DNA from: Pseudomonas kilonensis
GTDB lineage: Bacteria > Pseudomonadota > Gammaproteobacteria > Pseudomonadales > Pseudomonadaceae
Assembly: GCF_001269885.1 (NCBI RefSeq)
Contig: NZ_LHVH01000017.1
Span: forward strand, 1,054,001 to 1,118,000
Reading direction: 5' to 3'
Length of the DNA: 64,000 nt
Part shown: positions 34,919 through 44,711 of the stretch, one piece after another
Position numbering within the stretch: position 1 is the first letter of the stretch
Layout: every line of letters begins with the position of its first letter
Translations under genes and position numbers: made by a program
Notes under the pieces: model-generated
Databases searched by the model: none
Seen by the model: the letters and a program-made list of their open reading frames with translations, nothing else
What the model was told of the DNA's origin: nothing

Positions 34919-35356
34919 CATGGCGTACGTTCCCGAGGCTTGGCCTGTTTGCTGTGCGGGGTGTTCTGCGTGCCGTCGGTGGGAGGTTTGGTCGAAGGCG
35001 TGACCATGGGGGCTCAGGTCGTGGCGCAAATCAAAGGCGTGTTGCTGACGACGGTCTATTGCTTTGTCATCAGTGGGTCGTCCTCAAGGTGATCAATGCG
35101 GTGACCGGTTTGCGCGCTAATGGATGGTGTTGGATCTGACCGAGCACAACGAGCGTACTTACAACCATTGAGATCTTTGCAACTCTATAAACGCCGGGGT
35201 GTGTATTTGTTGAACATTCCCCCACCCAGGCGCTATGGTCGGGCTCAATGCTCGCGTGAATCACGGATTGGCAATGAATGCCAAGCTTCTGAAACCCTGA
35301 TCCAAGCGACAGTTAGTCCAACGTGTTGTCCATGGTAGCGTTAGGAATACTTTTAA
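34919..35356. other. Gene-free region between PhoD and the HTH regulator
   Basis: About 440 bp without a supported gene. Short open frames here lack ribosome binding sites. The promoter for the regulator at 35357 should be in the last 100 bp. Confidence 0.4.
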
Positions 35357-36184
35357 ATGGCGAGTTCCAATTCACCCCAGTCGACGCAAGACTTCAGTCA
35401 AAACTTGCGCCTTCTCTGCGGGTACTATAAATCGGTGGCGATGGTGTGCCGCTCCCTCGATATCAACCGCCAGCAGTTCAACAAATACTTGGGGGCGCAG
35501 GCGACTCCCTCACTGTTCACCCTTCGCAAGATATGCGCTTTTTTCGGGGTGGATGAGGATGAAATATTCTCCGAGCACGAGTCGTTCCGCGCTTTGCTCA
35601 ACAGACAGCGCACAGTGCGAGAGCCGGACAGCGCAGTACCAGCCGATTTTTTCCCAAGCTCCGCGCAGGAACTGTCGAAGTACCAGGGTTACTACTTTGT
35701 CTATTTGATGTCGCCCTCCGGATCAGGGGAGGTGATCAAGTCGATTACCCGCCTGACCCGTTCCGGCAACAAGATCCTGAGTAAAACCTACGAGCGAGTG
35801 AGGTTGGGTGATGACCAACTGAAGAGTTTCGGCATCAATAAATATCGTGGGTTCTGCTTTGCCTCATCCGATCTGATTTACATCGTCGAGCACGAATACC
35901 TATCGTCTCGGGGCTATATCTGGTCGGCGCTTTACCCGTCCTATCGCAGTCGTTTCCGCTTTCTCAACGGCTTGGTGCTCGGCGTGTCGGGCGACAATTT
36001 TCGACGTCCTTTTGGTGCGCAGATTGTGTTTGAGTACCTCGGTGAATCGATCGATCTGCGTAACGCGCTTTCCAGTTGCAGCTGCTTCCCGATTGATGCC
36101 CCTGAGATCCCCAGCGAGGTGAGGGCGCGGCTGCTGATTCGCCCATCCGAGGGTGAGTTCAACCTCGTTCCTCCGTTGTTCTAA
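35357..36184 (+). CDS. Cro/C1-type (XRE-like) transcriptional regulator with unknown sensor domain
   Basis: A 275-residue protein. Residues about 10-75 form an XRE-like HTH (NLRLLCGYYKSVAMVCRSLDINRQQFNKYLGAQATPSLFTLRKICAFFGVDEDEIF). The rest is a beta-rich domain (about residues 105-270) with no family I can name. It contains aromatic-rich segments such as YQGYYFVYLMSP and IWSALYPSYRSRFRF that look like a ligand-binding fold. It is followed by a strong terminator, so it is its own transcript just upstream of the Dpp-type operon, which it probably controls. Confidence 0.78.
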   Translation: MASSNSPQSTQDFSQNLRLLCGYYKSVAMVCRSLDINRQQFNKYLGAQATPSLFTLRKICAFFGVDEDEIFSEHESFRALLNRQRTVREPDSAVPADFFPSSAQELSKYQGYYFVYLMSPSGSGEVIKSITRLTRSGNKILSKTYERVRLGDDQLKSFGINKYRGFCFASSDLIYIVEHEYLSSRGYIWSALYPSYRSRFRFLNGLVLGVSGDNFRRPFGAQIVFEYLGESIDLRNALSSCSCFPIDAPEIPSEVRARLLIRPSEGEFNLVPPLF

Positions 36185-36200
36185 CCCCGCTTTAAAAACA

Positions 36201-36243
36201 GACGCCAGGTGACGCTTTCAAGCGTCATCAGGCGTTTTTTTCT
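36201..36243 (+). terminator. Rho-independent terminator after the HTH regulator
   Basis: ACGCCaGGTGACGCT / AGCGTCATCAGGCGT form a long stem with one or two mismatches and a TTCA loop, followed by TTTTTTTCTT. It begins 18 bp after the regulator stop codon. Confidence 0.85.
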
Positions 36244-36407
36244 TAGCGCTCGCGAAATTGAGCTGGCGGTGCGGCAGATCAATAATGAGCCACACCGCTC
36301 AACAGGCAGTTTCACGAACGACCAATTACGTCGTTCATTCCAGCTGGATTAATGCCTGCTCGTGCAAGTGACCCGCTGCGCCCATCATAAAAATAAGAGG
36401 AACACCG

Positions 36408-37952
36408 ATGAACTTCAAAAGAACATTGATGGCAGGGTTGATGGCGCTTTCCGTGTCTGCGCCGTTGACCAGTGGCTTGGTGTGTGCGGCAAACAATACC
36501 TTGGTTGTCGCTGATCGAGCCTCTTTCAAGGATTGGGATCCAGCCTCGGCGTTTTCGGAAGAGGTGCGGGTGCTGGGCAATATCTACGAGACGCTTCTGG
36601 TCTATAACGCTCCGGGCAGTGCCGAGGAGTTTTCCCCTGGGCTCGCCACGTCCTGGGAAAGCAGCGACAACGGCAAGACCTGGACCTTCAAGCTGCGGCA
36701 CGGCGTTAAATTTCATGACGGTTCGCCCTTCAACGCCGCCGCGGTCAAAAAATCCATCGACTACGTCAAAGGGCTAAAACAAGGCGCTGCGTATGTATGG
36801 AAAGCCCTGGATTCCGTCGAGGTCGTCGCTGACGACACGGTAGTGCTCAAGTTCCAGAATCCCACTCCGGCCAATCTGATCGCGGCAGGTCAATATGCGG
36901 CTTACATCATCGCCCCGGCGGCGGTGGATAAAGGGCATGACTGGATGATGGCTCCCAACGCCATCGGCACCGGCCCCTATAAGCTTGGCCAGGTTGAACA
37001 GGGCCAGCAAGTGGTACTCGAACGTTTCGATGGTTACTGGGGAGGCTGGAAAGAAGGGCAATTCGATCGGGTCATCGTAAAAGTCGTATCGGAAGCCTCT
37101 ACACGTACCCAGATGATCAAAAATGGCGAGGCCGGTGTCGCCTGGGATATCCCTCTTGATCAGCTCAAGGTGTTGGGAGAGAACCCCGCCATCAAGGTGA
37201 GCACCGCGCCTTCGTGGAAGAACTTCCAGTTCTTGATCAATACCCAGAAGTACCCTACGGATAACGTGGCATTTCGTCAGGCGCTGCAATATCTCTGGGA
37301 CTATGAAGGTGTCACCAACGATATTTTGCACGGCTACGGCAGTGTGTCCAAGGGACCTTTGCCCAGCAGTATCTGGGGGCATGCCAGCGTGCCTATGGCT
37401 TCTTACGATCTGGATAAAGCCCGACAATTATTGGAAGCCTCCGGCGTACCTAAGCAGGACTGGAAGGTCTCGATGCAGTACATCAGTGGTGTCTATGCAA
37501 ACGCTGCTGAACTCTTCCAGGCGACCGCCTCCCAAGTTGGTTTGGAAGTGGAGTTACGCCCCGGTGAGTGGGGGGTGATCTGGGATAAGGCGAAGAAGTT
37601 GGACACCGCTCCCAACCTGCAATCCATGGCTTGGTGGCCAACGTATCCGACACCCAGCGATTGGCTTTTCAGTGAGTTCCATACCGAGAAGGCAACGCTG
37701 TTCAATCTGTCTCATTACAGCAACCCAATTTTTGATCAGTTGATCGAAGAGGCGGCGGCGCTGGAAGGCAGTGATAGGACAAAATCCTCTGAAAAGTACG
37801 TTCAGGCCCAGCAGCTCCTGGCTAAGGACGCTCCTGCGATCTGGTACGCCGACGTGCAGCAGATACGTGTCTCCCGCAAAGACATCAAGGGTATGGAAAA
37901 GAGCCTGAACCCTGCTTATGAGGCAATTCTCTATTACAACTTGAATCGCTGA
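36408..37952 (+). CDS. Peptide/opine-type ABC transporter substrate-binding protein (SBP family 5)
   Basis: A 514-residue periplasmic protein with a signal peptide (cut after about LVCAA). Family-5 hallmarks are NIYETLLVYN, AEEFSPGLATSWESSDNGKTWTFKLRHGVKFHDGSPFNA and NAIGTGPYKL near residue 185. It captures oligopeptides, dipeptides or related amides for the transporter encoded by the next four genes. AGAGGA lies 6 nt before the start. A serine amidohydrolase and a porin at the end of the operon suggest an amide- or peptide-linked nutrient rather than general dipeptides. Confidence 0.92.
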   Translation: MNFKRTLMAGLMALSVSAPLTSGLVCAANNTLVVADRASFKDWDPASAFSEEVRVLGNIYETLLVYNAPGSAEEFSPGLATSWESSDNGKTWTFKLRHGVKFHDGSPFNAAAVKKSIDYVKGLKQGAAYVWKALDSVEVVADDTVVLKFQNPTPANLIAAGQYAAYIIAPAAVDKGHDWMMAPNAIGTGPYKLGQVEQGQQVVLERFDGYWGGWKEGQFDRVIVKVVSEASTRTQMIKNGEAGVAWDIPLDQLKVLGENPAIKVSTAPSWKNFQFLINTQKYPTDNVAFRQALQYLWDYEGVTNDILHGYGSVSKGPLPSSIWGHASVPMASYDLDKARQLLEASGVPKQDWKVSMQYISGVYANAAELFQATASQVGLEVELRPGEWGVIWDKAKKLDTAPNLQSMAWWPTYPTPSDWLFSEFHTEKATLFNLSHYSNPIFDQLIEEAAALEGSDRTKSSEKYVQAQQLLAKDAPAIWYADVQQIRVSRKDIKGMEKSLNPAYEAILYYNLNR

Positions 37953-38120
37953 ATGCCGAGTTGTTTGCGATGAAGTTGTAGGTGTAGGCCTGATTTACCT
38001 TGTAAACCGACAGTCGGTTGATTCGCCCGGTTACTCCTCAAGAGCTAATTTTCTTTTGAGGGCTTTGTGCTGGGCGTAAGAAGTCAGGGCCAAGTTTATT
38101 AGCCACAAAAGGTAGTATAA

Positions 38121-39137
38121 ATGGCGAAGTATATAGCCCAGCGATTGGTAGTGATGTTCTTCATTCTTCTGGGCGTGTTGACCATCACCTTCGTTCTGAG
38201 CCGAGCTCTTCCCGGATCCCCGGTAGAGATGATGCTGGGAAACCACCCCACGGCGGAGCAGATTGCCGTCGCGCGGGAAAAACTGGGGTTGGATAAACCT
38301 CTGCCGATCCAATACTTCAATTACATCGGCGATCTTCTCCAGGGTGATTTTGGCACCAGTTTGCGCACCGGGCGGCCGGTGGCGGAGGAGGTCATCAGGC
38401 GGGTAGGCGCGACGTTTGAACTGACATTCCTGGCGATGTTCTGGGTGGTGCTGCTCGGGGTGCCAATCGGCGTCATCTCGGCGGCCCGGCAGAACTCAGT
38501 GGTCGACAACGTGGCACGAGCGGGGTCCATCGCCGGGACGGCATTTCCCGTTTTCATCTTGGCCATGGGGTTGCAGTTGCTGTTCTACGGCAAGCTCAAT
38601 TGGTTGCCCCTGCAAGGACGTATCGATGCTTCCATTCTTCTCGATAGCCCCTTTGAGCGCGTGACCGGTTTTTACCTGATCGACACGCTGCTGGCCGGTA
38701 ATTTCGTAGCACTGTGGAGCGCCATCAAACACCTGACGCTGCCCGTGCTCACCCTGGTGGTCGTGACCTTGGCCACTGTCACCCGGATCACCCGCAACAT
38801 GATGGTGGAGGTGCTCTCCGAGGAGTACATCCGTACGGCGGTTTCTTACGGCGTACCCAAGTGGCGTATCCATTACGCCTATGCCTTGAAGGCGACAATG
38901 ATTCCGCTGCTGACAGTGGTGGGCCTGACCTTCGGTTACTTGCTCGGCGGTGCAGTCGTTGTCGAGTTCGTTTTCGATTGGCCCGGCCTGGGCGGTTTCG
39001 TGGTGTTTTCGATTGCCCAGAATGATTTCCCCGCTGTGATGGGGGCCACCCTGGTGCTGGCCACGACGTATCTGTCGATCAACCTGATTGTTGATCTCTT
39101 GTATCACCTTGTTGATCCGAGGCTGCGAGTCCAATGA
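38121..39137 (+). CDS. Peptide ABC transporter permease, DppB-like
   Basis: A 338-residue inner-membrane protein starting MAKYIAQRLVVMFFILLGVLTITFVLSRALPGSPV, the standard DppB/OppB opening. Six TM segments and the EAA loop (YIRTAVSYGVPKWRIHYAYALK) follow. It overlaps the DppC-like gene by 4 bp. A 168-bp gap separates it from the binding-protein gene without an obvious terminator. Confidence 0.92.
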   Translation: MAKYIAQRLVVMFFILLGVLTITFVLSRALPGSPVEMMLGNHPTAEQIAVAREKLGLDKPLPIQYFNYIGDLLQGDFGTSLRTGRPVAEEVIRRVGATFELTFLAMFWVVLLGVPIGVISAARQNSVVDNVARAGSIAGTAFPVFILAMGLQLLFYGKLNWLPLQGRIDASILLDSPFERVTGFYLIDTLLAGNFVALWSAIKHLTLPVLTLVVVTLATVTRITRNMMVEVLSEEYIRTAVSYGVPKWRIHYAYALKATMIPLLTVVGLTFGYLLGGAVVVEFVFDWPGLGGFVVFSIAQNDFPAVMGATLVLATTYLSINLIVDLLYHLVDPRLRVQ

Positions 39138-40018
39138 GTATCCAAGACGTATCCCTGTCCATGCCCTCGCGAGCCCCATCATGGCGCATCAAGGCCCTGG
39201 CGTTTGCCTGCGATAACAAGTTGTTTGTATTTGGCGCGCTGTTATTGCTGCTGATCATCCTGGCGGCCATCTTCGCCCCCTGGCTTGCGCCTTATGAACC
39301 CAACAAGATTGTCTTTTCCCAGAAATTAATGGCACCCAACTGGGTACATTGGATGGGCACCGACGAGTTTGGTCGCGACATCCTTTCTCGGGTGCTTTAT
39401 GGCGCACGCACCTCGCTGATCATCGGAGTGAGCGTGACGCTGATCGCGATGCTGATCGGGATTCCGATTGGGCTTGTTTCCGGTTACTTCGGTGGTCGAA
39501 TTGATACGCTGCTGATGCGTGTCTCGGACGTATTCCTGGCTTTTCCGCCGCTGTTGTTACCGATCGCTATCACTGCTGCGCTGGGGTCGGGATTGGCCAA
39601 CGCCATGTTAGCGCTCGCGGTCTCCTGGTTCCCTTGGTACGCGAGGATCATGCGTGGTGCGGTAGTACGGGTTCGTTCAGAAACCTATATCCATGCCGCT
39701 CGCTCCATGGGTGTCAGTCATTTCCGTATCTTGCTTCGCCATGTCCTGCCCAATGCCACCACGCCTGTGATCGTGCAGGGCTCCATGGACTTTGGTTACA
39801 CCATTCTCGCCGCTGCCTCGCTGAGCTTTATCGGGCTGGGGGCCAAGCCGCCCATGGTCGAATGGGGGTTGATGGCCGCGGCGTCGCGCTCGCAATTGCT
39901 CGAAAATCCCTGGACGGTGCTGTTCCCCGGCGTCGCGATTTTTGTCCTGGTACTGGCCGTCAACCTGGTGGGTGACGGGCTGCGCGATGTGCTCGATCCA
40001 AAGAAGGGGACGCGCTGA
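39134..40018 (+). CDS. Peptide ABC transporter permease, DppC-like
   Basis: A 294-residue partner of the DppB-like protein. It shows the typical HWMGTDEFGRDILSRVLYGARTSL after TM1, and the EAA loop YIHAARSMGVSHFRILLRHVLPN. LSFIGLGAKPPMVEWG near the C-terminus is characteristic of this subfamily. Its stop overlaps the start of the first ATPase gene by 1 bp. Confidence 0.92.
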   Translation: MSIQDVSLSMPSRAPSWRIKALAFACDNKLFVFGALLLLLIILAAIFAPWLAPYEPNKIVFSQKLMAPNWVHWMGTDEFGRDILSRVLYGARTSLIIGVSVTLIAMLIGIPIGLVSGYFGGRIDTLLMRVSDVFLAFPPLLLPIAITAALGSGLANAMLALAVSWFPWYARIMRGAVVRVRSETYIHAARSMGVSHFRILLRHVLPNATTPVIVQGSMDFGYTILAAASLSFIGLGAKPPMVEWGLMAAASRSQLLENPWTVLFPGVAIFVLVLAVNLVGDGLRDVLDPKKGTR

Positions 40019-41049
40019 TGATCAACGAATCCTTGCAACCGTCTACTCCCGAACATCTCGCTGCTTCGAATAACGACGCCGCTCAAGAGTTGGTGCTGGA
40101 AGTGGAAGGGCTGACGGTGTCCTTCCCTGGTTTGTTCAAGACCGTAAAGGCCGTACGCGGCATCGACCTCAAGGTCAGGCGCGGCGAGATCCTTGGATTG
40201 GTGGGGGAGTCGGGCTCGGGCAAGTCCATGACGGCCATGTCCTGCCTTGGATTGATGCCTGAGGCCGCTCGGCTGGGCGGCAGTGTCAAGGTCGCCGGAC
40301 AGCAGGTCAACGGTGCGTCGGTATCGCAGCTAGCGGATTTGCGCGGCGGAGGGGCGGCGATGATCTTTCAGAATCCGATGAAGGCGCTCAACCCGTTCTT
40401 CACGGTCGGACGGCAGATGTTCGATGTCATCGGTTGCCATCGGCAACTGAGCAAGACGCAAATCCGCGCCGAGGCGCTGAGCTCGCTGGAGGCGGTGAGC
40501 ATGCCTGATCCTTCTCTGGCGCTAGCCAAGTATCCGCACCAGATGTCTGGCGGCCAGTTGCAGCGGGTGGTGATTGCCATGGCGTTGGCCTGTCGACCGA
40601 AACTGCTGATCGCCGATGAGCCGACCACCGCGCTGGACGTCACGGTGCAGGCGCAGATCATCGCCTTGCTGCGCAAGCTGGCGAAGGAGCAGGACCTGGC
40701 GATTCTGTTTATCACCCACAACCTTGGGGTGGTGGCTTCGCTCTGTGATCGGGTGGCGGTGATGTATGCCGGCGAAGTGGTGGAGAGCGGTCCGGTGGGC
40801 CAGGTGTTCCAGCGACCTGCGCACCCTTACACCCTGAAATTGATGGGCACCGTGCCAAAGCTGGGGCAGGGGGCTCAGCCCCTGGGCTTCATCCCGGGGC
40901 AGGTGCCGAACATGGCGGATCCCCCGCCTGGCTGTGCCTTCAACCCGCGTTGTGAGCGCGCCACCGGGCGATGCGTCCAGGCTGCGCCGAGGGTGGAAAT
41001 CGGCGAGGAACACTGGGTGGCTTGTCACAACACGTTGGTCAAGGTGTGA
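40018..41049 (+). CDS. Peptide ABC transporter ATPase, DppD-like
   Basis: A 343-residue ATPase with Walker A GESGSGKSM (residues about 61-69), Q-loop MIFQNPMKALNPF, signature MSGGQLQR, Walker B LLIADEPTTALD and switch His in FITHNLGVVA. The C-terminal oligopeptide-transporter extension carries a Cys-rich stretch (PPGCAFNPRCERATGRCVQ) that binds an iron-sulfur cluster in relatives. It starts right at the end of the DppC-like gene. Confidence 0.93.
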   Translation: MINESLQPSTPEHLAASNNDAAQELVLEVEGLTVSFPGLFKTVKAVRGIDLKVRRGEILGLVGESGSGKSMTAMSCLGLMPEAARLGGSVKVAGQQVNGASVSQLADLRGGGAAMIFQNPMKALNPFFTVGRQMFDVIGCHRQLSKTQIRAEALSSLEAVSMPDPSLALAKYPHQMSGGQLQRVVIAMALACRPKLLIADEPTTALDVTVQAQIIALLRKLAKEQDLAILFITHNLGVVASLCDRVAVMYAGEVVESGPVGQVFQRPAHPYTLKLMGTVPKLGQGAQPLGFIPGQVPNMADPPPGCAFNPRCERATGRCVQAAPRVEIGEEHWVACHNTLVKV

Positions 41050-41073
41050 GGCTTCTTTGAAAGGTAAACGGCT

Positions 41074-42030
41074 ATGAATAACAACAAACAGCCCGCGCTG
41101 CTGAGCGTCACTCAGTTGCACAAGACCTACGCCAGCCGCGACGGCCTGGTGACCGCCATCGACCACATCAGCCTGGAGGTGCAGGTCGGTGAGACGGTCG
41201 CGCTGGTGGGGGAATCCGGTTGTGGAAAAAGTACGGTGGCCGCGACCTTGCTCGGTCTGCTGCCAGCCGACAGTGGGCAAATTCTGGTCGAAGGTCACCC
41301 GCTGCCTACTGATGCCAGGGCGCGGGGCAGGAGCTTGAGCATGGTGTTCCAGAATCCCTACGCCTCGCTGAATCCGAAAATGACAATCAAGGCAATTGTT
41401 GCCGAGCCGCTGAAGGTTGCCTTTGGTTTGCGCGGTAGTGCCTTGCGCGCGCGCATTCTCTCGCTGTTGGGAAATGTGGGGATGGGCGAGGAACACATGG
41501 AGCGCTATCCCCATGAATTCTCCGGTGGCCAGTTGCAGCGTATCGCTATCGCCCGGGCCCTCGCGCTGGAATCAAAACTGTTGATCCTCGATGAGCCTAC
41601 GGCGGCGCTCGACGTGTCGGTCCAGGCCCAAGTGCTGCAATTGCTCAAGACGCTGCAGACCGATAATGGCCTGAGCTACCTGTTCATCAGCCACGATCTT
41701 GCGACGGTCGAATATCTGGCGCAGCAGGTGCTGGTGATGTACTTGGGGCGCATCGTCGAGGCCGGGCCTGTGGGGCAGGTGTTCGGTCGACCGCGTCATC
41801 CCTACACCCGTGCGCTGCTCAATTCAGTGCCCTCCATCGACCCGGAACGCCGTGACCAGTTGCAAGTCCTGAGCGGCGAGATCCCCAGCCCCTTGAATCG
41901 GCCTACCGGGTGCCACTTCGCGCCCCGTTGCCCGAGGGTCAGTGAGCGTTGTCGCCGAGAGGTGCCAGCCGAGACCCAGGATCATGGCCACCGTTTTTCT
42001 TGCCACCACCCTCTGAACGATGAGAGCTGA
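41074..42030 (+). CDS. Peptide ABC transporter ATPase, DppF-like
   Basis: A 318-residue second ATPase. It has Walker A GESGCGKST, Q-loop MVFQNPYASLNPKM, signature FSGGQLQR, Walker B LLILDEPTAALD and switch His in FISHDLATVEYLA. The C-terminal GCHFAPRCPRVSERCRREVP is the matching Cys-rich motif. It follows DppD by 24 bp and precedes the serine hydrolase by 6 bp, tying transport and hydrolysis into one transcript. Confidence 0.93.
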   Translation: MNNNKQPALLSVTQLHKTYASRDGLVTAIDHISLEVQVGETVALVGESGCGKSTVAATLLGLLPADSGQILVEGHPLPTDARARGRSLSMVFQNPYASLNPKMTIKAIVAEPLKVAFGLRGSALRARILSLLGNVGMGEEHMERYPHEFSGGQLQRIAIARALALESKLLILDEPTAALDVSVQAQVLQLLKTLQTDNGLSYLFISHDLATVEYLAQQVLVMYLGRIVEAGPVGQVFGRPRHPYTRALLNSVPSIDPERRDQLQVLSGEIPSPLNRPTGCHFAPRCPRVSERCRREVPAETQDHGHRFSCHHPLNDES

Positions 42031-42036
42031 ACCCCT

Positions 42037-43275
42037 ATGTACAATAAAAATGACATGACCGCTCCTGGCATTGGTTATCAGGATTTAAGGCTGATGCAGG
42101 GCTATCCGCCGCCCCGGGAAAAGCAAGTTCGTCAGCACAACTGGGACAGTCCGCCCTATAACCGCTGGTCGTTCCAGCACATGAGCCAGCTGTTTCCGGT
42201 GGCTGCTATTCATCGTGGTCCCGGGCCGGTCAGCGAACTCAAGCGCAACGAGCGTTCACTGGACGACGTACATTTCCAGCGGGTCGACGGCGGGCAAACC
42301 GATCTGGCGACCTTCCTGACCGATAGCTACACCGATGGTTTCTTGGTGCTTCATCAGGGCAAGGTGGTTTCCGAGCAGTATTTCAATGGTATGCAGCCGC
42401 ACACGTTGCATCTGTTGCAATCGGTATCCAAGACCATCGTCGGCAGCCTGGTCGGCAGGTTGATAGGCCAGGGCAGAATCGATCCCCAAGCGCACGTCAG
42501 CCACTATGTGCCCGAGCTTTCGGCAAGCGGCTATGGCGATGCCCGGGTACAGGATCTGCTGGATATGCGCACGGGCGTGAGGTTCAGGGAGGACTACACC
42601 GATCCGGATGCTGAATTCATCCAGTTGGATATCGCCTCGGGTTGGCGTGAACGGGGAGAGCGAGAGTCTCCTGACAGCATTTATGGTTTGTTGAAGTCGC
42701 TGAGTAAAGACCGTGAGCATGGTCAGTTCTTTGAGTATCGCTCGGTGGATACCGACGTGTTGGCCTGGGTTTGTGAGCGGGCGTGCGGCGAGCGGCTCCC
42801 CGTTTTGTTGAGTCGAGAGATCTGGTCAAGACTGGGGGCAGAGCAAGACGCGAATATCACCCTCGATTGTGTTGGAACTGCATTGGCCGATGGCGGGATG
42901 AGCGCCACGCTGCGTGATCTCGGGCGTTTTGCCCAGATGTATTTGCAGGGTGGACATTTCAATTGCCAGCAGATCGTCCCAGAGACGTTTGTGCGTGCAT
43001 GCGGACGTGGTTCCACACCCGCTTTCGAAGTCCTCTACGGCTACTACACCAAGAGCTTTCCGACTGCGGCTTACAGCAATCAGTGCTGGGTATTGGACAG
43101 TGAGCAGGGCACCTACTCGGCGCGCGGAGTATTTGGTCAGAGTATCTATTGGGATCCGGCTGCTGAAGTGGCGATCGTAAAGCTTTCCAGTTGGCCGGAC
43201 TTTATCAATCCAGAGTGGACGTTGGACACCTTCCGTGCTTGTGCCGCTGTGGTTGAAGAACTTCAACGCAACTGA
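42037..43275 (+). CDS. Serine amidohydrolase of the class C beta-lactamase/6-aminohexanoate-dimer hydrolase type
   Basis: A 412-residue SxxK-acyltransferase-fold enzyme with no signal peptide, so presumably cytoplasmic. The nucleophile and general base lie in LLQSVSKTIVG (Ser129-Val-Ser-Lys132), and the third motif residue Tyr lies in FEYRSVDTDVLAWV. This spelling matches EstB and NylB-like amide hydrolases more than antibiotic-hydrolysing AmpC enzymes. It is 6 bp after the DppF-like gene, so it probably cleaves the transported substrate (an amide, oligopeptide or lactam-like compound) after import. The exact substrate is unknown. Confidence 0.85.
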   Translation: MYNKNDMTAPGIGYQDLRLMQGYPPPREKQVRQHNWDSPPYNRWSFQHMSQLFPVAAIHRGPGPVSELKRNERSLDDVHFQRVDGGQTDLATFLTDSYTDGFLVLHQGKVVSEQYFNGMQPHTLHLLQSVSKTIVGSLVGRLIGQGRIDPQAHVSHYVPELSASGYGDARVQDLLDMRTGVRFREDYTDPDAEFIQLDIASGWRERGERESPDSIYGLLKSLSKDREHGQFFEYRSVDTDVLAWVCERACGERLPVLLSREIWSRLGAEQDANITLDCVGTALADGGMSATLRDLGRFAQMYLQGGHFNCQQIVPETFVRACGRGSTPAFEVLYGYYTKSFPTAAYSNQCWVLDSEQGTYSARGVFGQSIYWDPAAEVAIVKLSSWPDFINPEWTLDTFRACAAVVEELQRN

Positions 43276-43441
43276 CGCCGAAGTTTAAACGACAGCGGCT
43301 TCTCAAACACCGTTTAGCCCGCTAGCACCTGGACGCTGTTCCAGCCTCAGTCTCGGCGGGCCATACCTATTTCATCCAGACCGCGCTTTGCCGTGGCCGG
43401 GATGGTTGTTGCCAAAAATAAAACTTAAAGACGGAGCGACC

Positions 43442-44623
43442 ATGAACTTGAATACCACCCGGGCCTTGCGCTCATTGATCCCGCTGGCGCTGTCGTACGC
43501 GCTGTCCACGCCTGCGATGGCGATACAGGTCACTGACAATCTCAATCTTGGTGGCGCGGTCCGGGCGCGTTGGGACTATGACCCGGATCGCGACATCCAG
43601 AAGTTCAACTTCGATACCGTGATCCTCTCCGCCAAGTACAACTCTGATACTTGGATCGGCGAGGCCAAGTACCGTTTCTACGGACGAGCCTACCCTTATC
43701 AGTACACAGAAAACGTAGGTGACGTCCAGTTCGCCGAGTTCGCCTGGATCGGCTACAAGTTCAACCCTGACCAACAAATCCAGGTCGGTCTGAACCAGGT
43801 GCCGTTCGGTTTGCAGCCGTATTTTGGCAGCACGTTCTATCAAACCCTGGGCAACGTCGTGGGACTGGAAGACCTGGAAGAACTTGGCGCCAAGTACATC
43901 CAGCAAAGCGGTGACTGGAATATCCAGGCCGGTTACTACGTTCGCCCTGCCTCGCAGGGCAAAGGCACCAGCAAGGGCGAAACCTACTCCAGCGTTGTCT
44001 CCGAAGCGGACAGCTATGTCATCGACGGCAGCAACAACCAGGAACGCAACACCGTGGTACTGCGGGTGGCCAAGGCGATGGACTTGGGGCCGTGGAAGTC
44101 CGAAGTCGGGATTTCTGGCCTGACCTCGTCCCTGGAGAACCGCGACACCAACAACGACGGCCGGCGCAATGCCGTGGCGGTGCACTACATCGGTAAAAAC
44201 GGGCCATGGGGCGTGCAACTGCAAGCTGCGCGACAGCAGATGTCCCCGCGCAACCCCGGCACTGATGAACTGGTGACTTTCGGCGGTTACGACGCCACTT
44301 ACAACGTCGCCAGTCGCGGCAACTTGTACGTGGCGGATGTGAGCTACGACGTTGGTGGCAAGTACCTGTTCGATCAGATCAGCGGTGTGCAGCTGTACGC
44401 CAACTACAGCGCCTTCGATAAATCCGCAGACGACTTCAAGACCTCGCAACGGATGATTTTCGGCACCTCGTTCTCCCTCAGCAAACTGTGGATCGCCACG
44501 GAGTGGTTGTACGGCAAGAATGATCCGGTCATCGGTGGCAGCAGCCTCACCCAGAGTCTGGGGGCTGGTGGTAGTGATCAGTGGGAAAACCAGCTGTATA
44601 TGAATATCGGCTATTACTTCTGA
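43442..44623 (+). CDS. Outer-membrane porin, operon-specific
   Basis: A 393-residue protein with a signal peptide (cut near STPAMAIQ) and a barrel of alternating aromatic strands, ending in NQLYMNIGYYF with the C-terminal Phe required for BAM insertion. VRARWDYD near the start and repeated YxAxYxF-type strands resemble OprP/DcaP-type general porins of Pseudomonas. It lies 166 bp after the serine hydrolase in the same orientation and should provide the outer-membrane entry for the substrate of the Dpp-type transporter. The ATG at 43442 has GGAG at good spacing. Confidence 0.85.
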   Translation: MNLNTTRALRSLIPLALSYALSTPAMAIQVTDNLNLGGAVRARWDYDPDRDIQKFNFDTVILSAKYNSDTWIGEAKYRFYGRAYPYQYTENVGDVQFAEFAWIGYKFNPDQQIQVGLNQVPFGLQPYFGSTFYQTLGNVVGLEDLEELGAKYIQQSGDWNIQAGYYVRPASQGKGTSKGETYSSVVSEADSYVIDGSNNQERNTVVLRVAKAMDLGPWKSEVGISGLTSSLENRDTNNDGRRNAVAVHYIGKNGPWGVQLQAARQQMSPRNPGTDELVTFGGYDATYNVASRGNLYVADVSYDVGGKYLFDQISGVQLYANYSAFDKSADDFKTSQRMIFGTSFSLSKLWIATEWLYGKNDPVIGGSSLTQSLGAGGSDQWENQLYMNIGYYF

Positions 44624-44711
44624 TTTGGATTTTTTGGGCAACTTACGGATGTTCGCGTAGACCCAATGGCAGAGCTGGGAATCATACCTCTGGTCCTTGA
44701 TACCCCTCCAA

